The notes under the pieces: model-generated | Seen by the model: the letters and a program-made list of their open reading frames with translations, nothing else | Database searches by the model: none | What the model was told of the DNA's origin: nothing | Source: JAIEPW01 sp964471915 | Lineage (GTDB): Bacteria > Acidobacteriota > Terriglobia > Bryobacterales > Bryobacteraceae | Assembly (NCBI GenBank): GCA_964471915.1 | Contig: CAYYID010000012.1 | Location: forward strand, 1 to 64,000 | Reading direction: 5' to 3' | Length of the DNA: 64,000 nucleotides | In this document: piece by piece, positions 8,952 to 17,923 of the stretch | Position numbering within the stretch: the first letter of the stretch is position 1 | Layout: every line of letters begins with the position of its first letter | Translations under genes and position numbers: made by a program

Positions 8952-10211
8952 TCAAGCGGGATCGCCGGTGAGTTCCTTCAGCTTGTTGCGGGTCGCCTCG
9001 TTGGCGACGCCATCGGCCGGGTCGAGCTTCTGGCACAACTGGAACAGGCGCAGCACGTCCGCGAGAGCAGGTGTGGCCCCTTCCGGCCACGCCAGATAGT
9101 AGCCGAGGTCGCGCAGGCGGTCCTCCTGGCCTTCCGGCGTATCGACGGGACGCAGGTGGCCCAGCTTGATCTTGTACTCCAGCTTCTCGGCGGCCTGCGG
9201 GGATTCCTTCACGCCGTGGATGACGGCGAGCTTCACCACCGCTTCCTTCGCGTCCGGACGGATGGGAAACTCCACCCACTGGCCGCTCTTCTTGACCGGC
9301 ACATCCTTGCCGTCCACCGCCACTTCGCAGGCGATGTTGTCGCGGACCTGATCCCCCATCAGGATCTGCAGCCGGTATTTCCAGGAGGTCTCCTTGCGCC
9401 GGAAGGTGTGGGTAGCGCTGGTCTTCTTCTTGGCGACCTTCGCCGTTCGCTTGGCGGGGATCGTCACCTGGTCGCCGGGGGCGAGCACCGCGGGGTCCTT
9501 GCGCAGATTCTTCAGCGCCCCGTTGTGGTCCCAAAGCCGCTGGAAGGGCACGCCGGCCCGATAGGCAATGCTGTGGATGCAGTCGCCCGCGGCGACGGTG
9601 TAAGGGTTGGGCAGCGTCTCGGCGGCCGGGGTAATGGCGGCGCCTTTGGCGGGCGGGAGCACCGTGCCCGCGGCCGTGGACTCGAAGTCCCAGATCTCGT
9701 CGTCGAGCTGGGGAAACCGCACCTCGCACTCCCCGCCCTTGCGAATCTTCTGGACGCGCTGGGCGCCGGTGGCGGAGAGCTTGCCGGCGAGCGCCCCGCC
9801 GTTGGGGGTCTTTAGCCCGCACGCTTCGCTATTGACCCCCAGGTCCTCATGATCCAGCAGCAGGAACGCGATGGCCTCGTCCACCTCCACCTCGACCTTC
9901 GCGGTGCCGGTTTCGCCCGCCGCCATGGTCACTTCTACCGTACTGGCCGTGGAGTTCTCGTAGCCCTTCAATTCCGTCGCGGATCCCGTCACGCGATACG
10001 TCCCGGCCGCCAGGTTATCGAGGATCGCCAACCCCCCCTTGGGGATCGTCCCGTTCGGTTTGGCGGGGCCGGTCACCGCGTACTTCGCGCCCGGCAGCTT
10101 CTGTTGCGTGAACTTGTCCACCACCCAGACCCAGAGCGTGCACTTCGCGTGCGGGCATTTCTGCGTGAGCGTCTTGATGCCCGATTTGCCGAACACCGGC
10201 TGCGTGCTCAC
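8952..10211 (-). CDS. LysM and peptidoglycan-binding-like domain protein
   Basis: The 419-residue product is best started at GTG 10211, which overlaps the stop of the upstream gene by four bases (GTGA). The N-terminus has CPHAKC followed by a beta domain that resembles a carboxypeptidase-regulatory fold (KLPGAKYAVTG, GLAILDNLAAGTYRVTG). A LysM motif lies near the middle (YTVAAGDCIHSIAYRAGVPF ending LAPGDQVTIP). The C-terminus (DRLRDLGYYLAW, LRLFQLCQKLDPADGVANEA) matches peptidoglycan-binding domain 1. No signal peptide is seen. LysM/PG-binding proteins without signals occur in VgrG/PAAR-linked cargo loci of type VI and extracellular contractile injection systems, which is the basis for the module call. 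Confidence 0.8.
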   Translation of the reverse strand: MSTQPVFGKSGIKTLTQKCPHAKCTLWVWVVDKFTQQKLPGAKYAVTGPAKPNGTIPKGGLAILDNLAAGTYRVTGSATELKGYENSTASTVEVTMAAGETGTAKVEVEVDEAIAFLLLDHEDLGVNSEACGLKTPNGGALAGKLSATGAQRVQKIRKGGECEVRFPQLDDEIWDFESTAAGTVLPPAKGAAITPAAETLPNPYTVAAGDCIHSIAYRAGVPFQRLWDHNGALKNLRKDPAVLAPGDQVTIPAKRTAKVAKKKTSATHTFRRKETSWKYRLQILMGDQVRDNIACEVAVDGKDVPVKKSGQWVEFPIRPDAKEAVVKLAVIHGVKESPQAAEKLEYKIKLGHLRPVDTPEGQEDRLRDLGYYLAWPEGATPALADVLRLFQLCQKLDPADGVANEATRNKLKELTGDPA

Positions 10212-10579
10212 GATTCGGGGTCCTCCACGGGGTTCGGGTCCGGCGCGATCCACGGCCGCGAGCGGAGCAGCGCATCCACGCGCGCCGCTTCGGGCAGGCC
10301 GTCATCGCCGGTCAAAATAGCGCGCGCCAGCGGGCGCGCCGGATCCTTGTGGAAGTTCTCGCCCTCCTCCACCAGCAACTCCACGAAAGTGGCGATGCCA
10401 TGCTCGGTTCCGAAGCCGTAGAGGTCGGCCTGGCGGATACCGCGCTCGACCAGGTCCCGTAGCGAAGCGTCGATCTTGCGGGAGTACTTCTTCGCGAGGT
10501 GCCGGAGCAGCCGTTGCTCGAACAACTCGGGCCGGATGTCCTCCAGAGCTTTCATTTGTGCGGCGCGAATGGTAAGCAT
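10208..10579 (-). CDS. Small conserved protein of T6SS/eCIS-like loci
   Basis: This 123-residue soluble protein starts MLTIRAAQMKALEDIRPELF. The opening, MLTIRxxQMxAL followed by a helical (F)xxRLxxHL segment, is the signature of a small protein family that I know from VgrG/PAAR-like effector neighbourhoods in myxobacteria and others; its function is not established. It is the first gene of a three-gene minus-strand operon and its TGA overlaps the GTG start of the LysM protein. No structural secretion gene such as a sheath, tube or ClpV is present in the window. Confidence 0.7.
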   Translation of the reverse strand: MLTIRAAQMKALEDIRPELFEQRLLRHLAKKYSRKIDASLRDLVERGIRQADLYGFGTEHGIATFVELLVEEGENFHKDPARPLARAILTGDDGLPEAARVDALLRSRPWIAPDPNPVEDPES

Positions 10580-10735
10580 GCGATGCGTGCAACACCGGCG
10601 GACGATTCCAGGGCCGCCTGCCGTCCAGACATCTTATCTCAGCGGGGGGACTCCGCCGTCCCGGATCCGGCGCCCCGCACGGCGCGTGAGACGGATCCCG
10701 CGCCCTTGCGTCTAACCCGCGGAGGTGCGAACGCC

Positions 10736-11293
10736 ATGAAGAACATCACCCGCCGCGAAGCCGTGGTCCTGCTGGCCGGAACCACGCTGCTCGAGGCGAC
10801 CCCCGAGGATCTGCACGAAACCGAACGCGAAGGCGACGGACCGTTCTACAAGCCGGGCGCGCCCGAGCGCAGCAATCTGGTGGAGCCCGGCATCGCCGGC
10901 ACGCCCTTCCGGCTCACCGGGCGGGTGCGGAACGTCGACGCCCAGCCGGTCCCCGGCGCGGTGATCGACATCTGGCACGCGGACGATCGCGGCGAGTACG
11001 ACAACCAGGGCTGGAAACTGCGCGGACGCGCCCGTTGCGACGCGCAGGGCGCCTTCGAGATCCGGACCATCCAGCCGAAGTTCTACAGCGCGGGCAGCAC
11101 GACACGCTCCGCCCACTTCCACATCAAAGTGAGCGGCGCCGGAGCGCAGTTGCTTACCACCGCGCTGTACTTCGAAGACGATCCCTACATTACGCGCGAT
11201 CGCATGGTGCAGAAGCCGCTGGTGCTGGCGGTGCGGAAGTCGCGCGGCGGCCGCGCCGCGACTTTCGACTTCGTGCTGCGCAAGAGCGTTTGA
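10736..11293 (+). CDS. Intradiol ring-cleavage dioxygenase (Tat-exported)
   Basis: The 185-residue protein starts at the ATG 8 bases after a GGAGG ribosome site. The N-terminus NITRREAVVLLAGTTLLEA is a Tat-type signal with twin Arg. GPFYKPGAPERSNL and DIWHADDRGEYDNQ match the protocatechuate/catechol dioxygenase family, and the Fe(III) ligands would be Tyr88, Tyr117, His127 and His129 (Y-x9-HFH). The enzyme family opens catechol rings between the hydroxyls. Exported intradiol dioxygenases of this small type are common in soil bacteria, and the substrate is unknown. No other aromatic-degradation gene is nearby, and the next gene is convergent. Confidence 0.9.
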   Translation: MKNITRREAVVLLAGTTLLEATPEDLHETEREGDGPFYKPGAPERSNLVEPGIAGTPFRLTGRVRNVDAQPVPGAVIDIWHADDRGEYDNQGWKLRGRARCDAQGAFEIRTIQPKFYSAGSTTRSAHFHIKVSGAGAQLLTTALYFEDDPYITRDRMVQKPLVLAVRKSRGGRAATFDFVLRKSV

Positions 11294-11306
11294 CGCCCGG
11301 CGGCCT

Positions 11307-12542
11307 TCAGCGGAGCTTGTAGACCAGCAGGGCGTCCTGCTCGCGGAGGTAGAGGCGCCCGTTGGTGACCACCGGGTGCGACCAGCTATAAGTCCGCCGC
11401 GCCGGGATCTCGAAGCTGCCCTTTTCTTTGTAGCCCTCGGGCGTCGCTTCCACCAGCATCATGATGCCGTTCTGGTACCGGAAGTAGACGTGCCCGTCGG
11501 CGTACGTCACCGCGGCCGAGCCGGAGCCGGCGTTGCGGATGTCGCCGCCCCACTTCACCTTGCCCGTGAGGAACTCGATGCAGATGGGGAAGCCGCGGTT
11601 GTGGCCCTGGCCCGCGTAGAGGTAATCGCCCACCAGGACCATTCCGCCGTGGTGGTTCTGGAACACGTTGGGCCCGAGGAAATAGACCTCCTGCACATCG
11701 AACTTCTCGCCGTTCTTGGCCAGTTTGAGCAGGGCCGAGCCGGTGGAGTAGCCGGTGGCGGCGAAGACGTAGTCGTCCTTCACGATCGGCGTCGGAATGT
11801 TCGCGACGTCGTTAGCGATCCGGTTGTAGCTCCACAGCACCCAGCCGTCAGAGGCGCGGACGCCCACCAGGCCGCGGCCGGTGAGCTGCACATACTGCTT
11901 TACGCCGCCCGCGTTTGAAACCACCACCGACGAGTACGCCGCGCCGTCCTTGCCGCGCGAGCCGAAATCGGGCGTGGCGGAGCGCCACAGCTCGCGGCCG
12001 GTCATCTTATCCACCGCGGCGAGCAGCGCCTTCGGCGCGCCCGGCGTGAACACCACGCGATCGCCATCCACCAGCGGCGATTCGGCGAAGCGCCAGCCCG
12101 ACATCATGCCGCCGCGGTAATCGCGGGAAATGGACTTGCGCCACTTTTCCTTGCCGGAGGCGAGGTCCAGGCAGACCAGGTCGCCATCGGTGGTGAGGAC
12201 ATACACGCGGTCGCCATCGACGGTGGGCGTGGAGCGCGGGCCCGCGTATTCGTCCTCCCACGCGCCGCCGACCTTCGTGGCCCAGAGCTGCTTGCCGTCC
12301 TCGCCGTTGAGCGCGATCACGTATTGATCGGCGCCCCGGTCGCCCATGGTGAGGATCCGCGAGCCGGCGATGGCCAGCGACGAGAAGCCGTTGCCGACCC
12401 CGTCCGTGCGGAAGGCGAGCTGCGGTCCGGCGGCAGGCCATTGCTTCAGCAGCCCGGTGTCAGGGGAAAGGCCGTTGCGTTCGGGGCCGCGCCAGGCGGG
12501 CCAGTCGGCGGAAAGAGCAAGGATAAGAATCGGGATCAGCAC
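11307..12542 (-). CDS. Secreted PQQ-like beta-propeller repeat protein (second copy)
   Basis: The 411 residues begin with a very short hydrophobic signal (MLIPILILALS) and then ADWPAWRGPERNGL, the same opening motif as the protein at 4992-6362. Blades carry EDGKQLWATK, ASGKEKWRKS, MTGRELWRSA and SDGWVLWSYN. It is predicted to fold as an eight-bladed beta-propeller in the periplasm. There is a 13-base gap to the convergent dioxygenase gene and 18 bases to the TPR gene upstream on the same strand. The function is unknown; the family is abundant in Acidobacteria. Confidence 0.85.
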   Translation of the reverse strand: MLIPILILALSADWPAWRGPERNGLSPDTGLLKQWPAAGPQLAFRTDGVGNGFSSLAIAGSRILTMGDRGADQYVIALNGEDGKQLWATKVGGAWEDEYAGPRSTPTVDGDRVYVLTTDGDLVCLDLASGKEKWRKSISRDYRGGMMSGWRFAESPLVDGDRVVFTPGAPKALLAAVDKMTGRELWRSATPDFGSRGKDGAAYSSVVVSNAGGVKQYVQLTGRGLVGVRASDGWVLWSYNRIANDVANIPTPIVKDDYVFAATGYSTGSALLKLAKNGEKFDVQEVYFLGPNVFQNHHGGMVLVGDYLYAGQGHNRGFPICIEFLTGKVKWGGDIRNAGSGSAAVTYADGHVYFRYQNGIMMLVEATPEGYKEKGSFEIPARRTYSWSHPVVTNGRLYLREQDALLVYKLR

Positions 12543-12560
12543 GGGTAATAGACGCTCCGG

Positions 12561-14279
12561 TCAGGGTTTCGTGAGTTCGGCGGCCTTGGCGAGGTCGGCC
12601 TCGCCGCCGGCGGCGTCGCCCAGCAGTCTCTTGGCTTTGCCGCGATTGGAGTAAGCGTTGGCGTAGCGCGAGTTGCGGCGGATGGCTTCATCGAAGTCCG
12701 CGATCGCGGACTTGTAGTCGCGCAGCATGAAGTAAGCGAAACCACGCGCATTCCAGGCGGTGGCCGAAGCCGGGTTCATGGTCACCGATTCGGTGAGGAC
12801 CTTCACCGCGTCCTCGAAGCGGCGCTCGGCGGTGAGGTTGCGGCCGAGCTGGTTCAGCTTTTCGGCACGGGCCGGATCGGCCTCCGCCGTCTTCGGCAAT
12901 TCGGTCTTCGGCGGCTCCGGCTTCGGCGACGGCGGGATCGGCTTAACGATGTCCGGCTTCGGCGGAGCAGGCTTGGGCGTCTCGGGCGCTGCCTCGGGTT
13001 TCGGCCGGACCGGAGGGACCACCGCGACCTTCGGCGGATCGGGTCGAGGCGGTTCTTCGGCCGCAACGGGCGCGGGCTTGGGCTCCGCGGGAGGCGCCGG
13101 AGGCGGCGCGGCCGCGCGTTCCGCGGAGGCGCGCTGCGCAGCGACCGCTGCCTCCGCCTTCTCGAGCACCTGCCGCGCCTCCGGATACCCCGGGCGCAGT
13201 TCCAGCGCGCGGCGGAGGTCAGGGATGCCCTTCTCGGCCTGGCCGAGCAGGAATAAAGCGCTGCCCCGCGCGCACCAGGCTTCCGGCAAACGGGGATTCA
13301 GCTCGATCGCCTTGGTGCGATCGGCCAGCCCCTCTTCGTGGCGGCCCAGTTCATGATACGTTCCGCCGCGGGCCAGATACGACTCCGCGGAGTTCGGGTA
13401 GCGGCGGACCGCTTCCTCGCGGTCGGCGAGCGCTTCCTGGTGATTGCCCAGCACCGCGTTGACCGAGCTGCGGGCGAGGTAGAGGTAGAGATCGTTCGGA
13501 TCGAACGACAGCGCCTGCGTGAAATCCTCGAGCGCGCGTTTGATCTCGCCCATCTTGGCGCGGGCCGCGCCGCGGTAGGTCAGCGCCTTCACATGATTGG
13601 GCCGGAGGCTGAGGGCTTTGTCGAAGTCGCGGATGGCGCGGTCGAAGTCGCCGAGATCGCCCAGGCAGTAGCCGCGCTCGACGAACGCGTCGGGGTTGTC
13701 GGGCTTGAGCCGCGCGCTTTGATCGAAGTCCTCCACCGCATCGCGGCAGCGTCCCAGCGCCACTTGCGCACGGCCGCGCTGCAGCCAGGGCTCCGGATCG
13801 TCGAGGCGGAGCTTGATGGCGCGCGAAAAATCGGACACCGCCTTCTCGTATTGCCGGAGCTGGTAGAGCGCCTGGCCCCGGCCGGAGAACACGGCGGCGA
13901 TTTCCAGCTTGCGCGCGATGGCCTGGTCGTAATCGTCGATGGCCTTCCGTGGGTCGCCGGCCTTGAGATAGGCGTCGCCGCGCAGGCGGTAGGCCTCGGT
14001 GAGGTCGCTTTGGCGCGTGAGCGCGGCCGTCAGGTCGTCGACTGCCTTGCCGTACGAACCCAGCCGGTACTCCACCTTGGCGCGCTGCAGGTAATAACGG
14101 CCCTGGGCGTCAGGCGGCGCGGCGGCGATCGCTTCCGAATACGACTGGATCGCCTGCTCCCACCGGCCGTCGGTCTCCCAACGGACGCCCTGTTCGTAAG
14201 CTTTCTGCGCCTTGCGGGCGTCAGGGTTCTGACCGGACGCAAGCAAGGCGGCCGCCAGAAGAAGGATTGGGATTCGCAT
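12561..14279 (-). CDS. Secreted TPR-repeat protein with Pro-rich linker
   Basis: The 572-residue protein is started at MRIPILLLAAALLASGQNPD, a signal peptide followed by about a dozen TPR units (for example YYLQRAKVEYRLGSYGKAVD). A low-complexity linker rich in Pro, Lys and Glu lies at about 395-465, and two more TPRs follow (TAWNARGFAYFMLRDYKSAI). The frame is open far upstream of this start, but that part lies opposite the POTRA gene and has no homology pattern. TPR arrays act as protein-interaction scaffolds. It is divergent from the POTRA protein, with 72 bases between starts. The partner is unknown. Confidence 0.85.
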   Translation of the reverse strand: MRIPILLLAAALLASGQNPDARKAQKAYEQGVRWETDGRWEQAIQSYSEAIAAAPPDAQGRYYLQRAKVEYRLGSYGKAVDDLTAALTRQSDLTEAYRLRGDAYLKAGDPRKAIDDYDQAIARKLEIAAVFSGRGQALYQLRQYEKAVSDFSRAIKLRLDDPEPWLQRGRAQVALGRCRDAVEDFDQSARLKPDNPDAFVERGYCLGDLGDFDRAIRDFDKALSLRPNHVKALTYRGAARAKMGEIKRALEDFTQALSFDPNDLYLYLARSSVNAVLGNHQEALADREEAVRRYPNSAESYLARGGTYHELGRHEEGLADRTKAIELNPRLPEAWCARGSALFLLGQAEKGIPDLRRALELRPGYPEARQVLEKAEAAVAAQRASAERAAAPPPAPPAEPKPAPVAAEEPPRPDPPKVAVVPPVRPKPEAAPETPKPAPPKPDIVKPIPPSPKPEPPKTELPKTAEADPARAEKLNQLGRNLTAERRFEDAVKVLTESVTMNPASATAWNARGFAYFMLRDYKSAIADFDEAIRRNSRYANAYSNRGKAKRLLGDAAGGEADLAKAAELTKP

Positions 14280-14351
14280 CTTCTTCTCCCTATCTGTACC
14301 AGTTTTCGGAGCCCGGCGCATCCAACGTGCGTGGTTTTCTACAATCGCAGG

Positions 14352-15650
14352 ATGAGATGGCGGGCGCTGGCGGTGTTGGTGATCGGCCTGGCGGCGGTGG
14401 CGGAAGCCCAGAAGCCGAAGAGGGCTCCCTCGGCGCCGCCGCCAAAGCCCGCCCAGCCGCAGGGGTTTCCCTTGGCGAGCGTCACCGTCGAGGGCAACCG
14501 CCGGTACTCGACGGAGCAGATCCTGCAAGCCGCCGGCCTGCGCCCCGGGCAGTTGATGGAGACCAAGGACTTCGAGGCCGCGCGCCAGCGGCTGATCGAC
14601 GCCCAGGTGTTTGCGAGCGTCGGCTTTTCGTTTGCGCCCAACGAAGCCAAGACCGGCTATGCGGGCCGGATCCAGGTGGTGGAGGTGGAGCCCGTCTATC
14701 CGTTCCGCTTCGAGGACCTGCCGGCCGACGAGACAGCGCTGGCGTCGCTGCTGCAATCGCGCAATCCGCTGCTGGGCGCCCGGATCCCCGCGACCAAGGA
14801 GATGCTCGCCAAGTTCGCCCGCGAGATCGACGAGTACCTGAAGCCGCGCGGCTTCGACGCCGGCGTGCAGGGCAAGGTGACGGCGGACGGCCCCGGCGAG
14901 CTGACCATCGTGTTCCGCCCGGCGGTGGACCGCCCGGTGGTCGCGGAGGTGAAGTTCACGGGCAACGAGGTGATCGACACGCCGCGGCTGGCGGATGCGC
15001 TGGCGGGCGTGGCGGTCGGGGTCCCCTACACGGAGAAAGCGCTGCGGCAGTTGCTCGAGACCAGCATCCGGCCGCTCTACGAGGCGCGCGGACGCCTGCG
15101 CGTGAAGTTCGGGGCCATCACCACCGCGCCGGCCGCGAAAGTCAACGGCCTGATCGTCACCACGGCAATCGAGGAGGGGCCCAGCTACACGATCGGCGAA
15201 ATCCAGTTCGCCGGGGCGCCGTTCGACGAGGACTGGATGAAGGCCGGCGGCTTCCGGGTGAAGGAGGCCGCCAATTTCGACCAGTTGCGCGAAGCCGAAA
15301 AGCGCGTGATCGCGCGCCTGAAACGCGAGGGCTATCTGCGCGCGGCTTCCTCTCTGGAGCGCCGGATCGACGACGCGGCCAAGCGGCTGGACCTGACCGT
15401 TCGCCTGGACCCGGGACCGCAGTACCGCTTCGGCAAGCTCACCATCGTGGGGCTCGACATCGTGGCCGAGCCGGAGATCCGCAAGCTGTGGGGCCTGGCC
15501 CCGGGCAAGCCGCTCGATGCCGATTTCCCCGACTATTTCCTCAAGCGGATCAAGGAGGACCGGGTCCTCGAGCGCCTGAAGGACACCCGCAGCGAACTGA
15601 AGCTCGACGAAAAAGACCACACCGCCGACGTGATCCTCTATTTCCGCTGA
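14352..15650 (+). CDS. POTRA-repeat secreted protein without a beta-barrel
   Basis: The 432 residues start with a signal peptide (MRWRALAVLVIGLAAVAEAQ) and a Pro/Lys-rich stretch. Several POTRA-type modules follow: FPLASVTVEGNRRYSTEQIL at about 40, VVAEVKFTGNEVIDTPRLAD at about 200, YTIGEIQFAGAP at about 285 and YRFGKLTIVGLDI at about 358. These are the periplasmic repeats of BamA/TamA proteins, but no C-terminal Omp85 barrel follows and the gene ends cleanly with TGA. It might support outer-membrane protein assembly or be a soluble chaperone-like factor. It lies 16 bases before scpA. Confidence 0.85.
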   Translation: MRWRALAVLVIGLAAVAEAQKPKRAPSAPPPKPAQPQGFPLASVTVEGNRRYSTEQILQAAGLRPGQLMETKDFEAARQRLIDAQVFASVGFSFAPNEAKTGYAGRIQVVEVEPVYPFRFEDLPADETALASLLQSRNPLLGARIPATKEMLAKFAREIDEYLKPRGFDAGVQGKVTADGPGELTIVFRPAVDRPVVAEVKFTGNEVIDTPRLADALAGVAVGVPYTEKALRQLLETSIRPLYEARGRLRVKFGAITTAPAAKVNGLIVTTAIEEGPSYTIGEIQFAGAPFDEDWMKAGGFRVKEAANFDQLREAEKRVIARLKREGYLRAASSLERRIDDAAKRLDLTVRLDPGPQYRFGKLTIVGLDIVAEPEIRKLWGLAPGKPLDADFPDYFLKRIKEDRVLERLKDTRSELKLDEKDHTADVILYFR

Positions 15651-15666
15651 GGTATCCTGAGAGCTA

Positions 15667-16449
15667 GTGTCTTCGCCGTTGCATTTTCATCTGGAGCAGT
15701 ATGACGGGCCGCTCGATCTGCTCCTGGACCTGATCCGCAAGCAGCAGATCGACATCTACGACATCCCGATCGCGCAGATCACCGCGCAGTATCTGGAGTA
15801 CATGCAGAAGGCCCTGGAAATGGACATCGAACTCGGCTCCGAGTTCGTGTACATGGCCGCGACGCTGATCCACATCAAGTCGAAGCTGCTGCTGCCCCGG
15901 GATCCGGAGCTGGAGAAGATCCTGCCGGAAGAGGATCCGCGCATGGAACTGGTGCAGAAGCTGCTGGAGCACGAGCGTTTCAAGAGCGCGGCCGAGATGC
16001 TGCACCAGAAGCGGGTGATCGAGGAAGCGGTGTGGACGAATCCGCGGATGGCGGAGTTCCTGACCGACGACGATTCGCCCGGGCTTGCGGTGACGCTGTT
16101 CGACCTGGTGAAGACGTTCCAGGGCGTGCTGGAGCGGGCCAAGTCCCGGCCGTCGTACGAAATCGACAAGGACGAGGTCAGCGTGCCGGACATGATGAAC
16201 TACCTCCGGCGCCTGTTTGCGGACCGCCACGACCAGCCGCTGGGCGCGCGGGAGCTGTTCGAGCGCCAGCGGTCGCGCCGCGCGATGATCTGCCTGTTCC
16301 TGGCGATGCTCGAGCTGGTGAAGCTGCAGGCCCTGGCGCTGCAACAGATGGAAGCGTTCGGCGAGATCGGCCTGAAGCGGCACCAGGGCTTTGACGCCGT
16401 GTTCTCGGACGAGGCGTTCCTGGCGGCAATTCAAGAAGGGTACAACTAG
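15667..16449 (+). CDS. scpA: Segregation and condensation protein A
   Basis: The 260-residue product starts at GTG 15667. The N-terminal FHLEQYDGPLDLLLDLIRKQ and IPIAQITAQYLEYM are the SMC-head-binding region of the kleisin ScpA, and the C-terminal winged-helix part (RRAMICLFLAMLELVKLQAL) is also present. ScpA bridges the heads of the Smc dimer and recruits ScpB in bacterial condensin. scpB follows after 6 bases, then rluB, an arrangement common in many bacteria. The smc gene is not in the window. Confidence 0.97.
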   Translation: MSSPLHFHLEQYDGPLDLLLDLIRKQQIDIYDIPIAQITAQYLEYMQKALEMDIELGSEFVYMAATLIHIKSKLLLPRDPELEKILPEEDPRMELVQKLLEHERFKSAAEMLHQKRVIEEAVWTNPRMAEFLTDDDSPGLAVTLFDLVKTFQGVLERAKSRPSYEIDKDEVSVPDMMNYLRRLFADRHDQPLGARELFERQRSRRAMICLFLAMLELVKLQALALQQMEAFGEIGLKRHQGFDAVFSDEAFLAAIQEGYN

Positions 16450-16455
16450 AGTTCG

Positions 16456-17199
16456 ATGGAAGAGATGGAAACGCAGAGCCCGGCGGAAGCGGGCCAAGCC
16501 GAAGCATTTTCGCCGGAGGATTACGGCATCGAGAACCGCGAGGCGGAGTCTCCGGACACCGCGCTGCGCGCCATCATCGAGGCCGCGGTGTACGTCACCG
16601 ACGAGCCGCTGACGGCGCAGCAGATCGCGCAGGCCGCGGGCGCGCCGCTCGACAAAGTGAAGCGCATCCTGGATGAGCTGACCGCCGAGTACGCCAAGCC
16701 GGAGCACGGCCTCTTCATCCGCGAGATCGCCAGCGGCTACCAGATGGCCACCAAGGCCGAGCACCACGACGCGATCCGCAACTTCGTCAAGAGCCTGAAG
16801 CCGCCGCTGAAGCTGTCGCTCGCGGCGCTGGAGACGCTGGCCGTGATCGCCTACAAGCAGCCCGTCACCGCGCCCGAAATCATGGACATCCGCGGCGTGC
16901 AGGGCGCCGGCGTGCTCAAGACGCTGCTCGACCGCAAGCTGGTGGCCGCCGCGGGACGCAAAAACGTGGTCGGCAAGCCGATCCTGTACAAAACCACCAA
17001 GGAGTTCCTGGTCCAGTTCGGCTTGAAGGACCTTGCCGAGTTGCCGACGCTCAAGGAGTTCGAGGAGATCGGGCGCATGGCGCTCACCGAAGAGGCCGAG
17101 GTCCCGGCGGACGCCGCCGCGGACTCTGCCGGAGAGCCGCCGGAAACTGAGCCTGCCGCCGCCGGCGCGGAGGAAGAACCGCCCCAACCGGATGCCTGA
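16456..17199 (+). CDS. scpB: Segregation and condensation protein B
   Basis: The 247 residues have two winged-helix domains. The first is around ALRAIIEAAVYVTDEPLTAQ to VKRILDELTAEY, the second around SLAALETLAVIAYKQPVTAP with the GVLKTLLDRKLV motif. The acidic, Ala/Glu/Pro-rich tail (about 205-247) is disordered-looking and typical of family length variation. ScpB binds ScpA and modulates Smc ATPase in chromosome segregation. The last 8 bases overlap the start of rluB, pointing to coupled translation. Confidence 0.96.
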   Translation: MEEMETQSPAEAGQAEAFSPEDYGIENREAESPDTALRAIIEAAVYVTDEPLTAQQIAQAAGAPLDKVKRILDELTAEYAKPEHGLFIREIASGYQMATKAEHHDAIRNFVKSLKPPLKLSLAALETLAVIAYKQPVTAPEIMDIRGVQGAGVLKTLLDRKLVAAAGRKNVVGKPILYKTTKEFLVQFGLKDLAELPTLKEFEEIGRMALTEEAEVPADAAADSAGEPPETEPAAAGAEEEPPQPDA

Positions 17200-17923
17200 A
17201 GAACGCCTGCAGAAGATCCTCGCGCACGCGGGCGTCGCCAGCCGCCGCCACGCCGAACAGTTGATGCTCGCCGGGCTGGTGACCGTCAACGGCGCCGTTG
17301 TCACCGAACTCGGCACCAAGGCCGACCCGGAGCGCGACCACATCAAGGTGGAAGGCAAGCTGATCCTGAAGCCGGAAAAGCACGTCTATCTCGCCGTCTA
17401 CAAGCCGGACGGCTACGTCACCACCGTCTCCGACCCCGAGGGCCGCCGCACCGTGATGGACCTCATCAAGTCCAAGGAGCGCGTGTATCCCGTCGGGCGG
17501 CTGGACTACCACAGCGAAGGCCTGCTGCTCATGACCAACGACGGCGAGTTCGCCAACCGGATCACCGCGGCGAAGTATCACGTGCCGAAGACGTATGCCG
17601 TGAAGGTGAACGGACCTCTGACTGCCGAGCAGATGGAGCAGTTTCGCTCCGGGGTGCCGCTGCACGGCAAGCGCACCGCGCCCGCGGCCATCAAGGTGAT
17701 TAAGCCCGCGCGCAACCCCTGGTATGAAGTGACTCTCACCGAAGGCCGGCAGAACCAGATCCGCCTGATGTTCCAGTTCTTCGGACGCCTGGTGGAGCGG
17801 CTGCGGCGGATCCAGATTGGGTTCCTGGAGCTGGATCTCCCGCCCGGCAAGTTCCGGTCGCTGACCCCCCGCGAAGTGGACCGGTTCCGGAAGATCCTGA
17901 AGTTAACTGAACGCGTTCAATAA
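17192..17923 (+). CDS. rluB: 23S rRNA pseudouridine synthase, RluB/RsuA family
   Basis: The 243 residues start MPEERLQKILAHAGVASRRH, an S4 RNA-binding domain (about 1-60). The RsuA-type catalytic domain follows, with the conserved Asp in VGRLDYHSEGLLLMTND near residue 108 and the KTY and EGRxxQIR motifs (KTYAVKV, EGRQNQIRLM). The family converts a uridine of 23S rRNA (helix 90 region for RluB) to pseudouridine; the exact target site is not deducible. It overlaps scpB by 8 bases. Its stop codon falls inside the palindrome array at 17908-17955. Confidence 0.92.
   Translation: MPEERLQKILAHAGVASRRHAEQLMLAGLVTVNGAVVTELGTKADPERDHIKVEGKLILKPEKHVYLAVYKPDGYVTTVSDPEGRRTVMDLIKSKERVYPVGRLDYHSEGLLLMTNDGEFANRITAAKYHVPKTYAVKVNGPLTAEQMEQFRSGVPLHGKRTAPAAIKVIKPARNPWYEVTLTEGRQNQIRLMFQFFGRLVERLRRIQIGFLELDLPPGKFRSLTPREVDRFRKILKLTERVQ

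Noticed and set aside
14280..15620. N-terminal extension of the TPR protein by about 447 residues
   Set aside because: It lies opposite the POTRA gene, has the composition of an antisense frame, and a signal peptide marks the true start at 14279.
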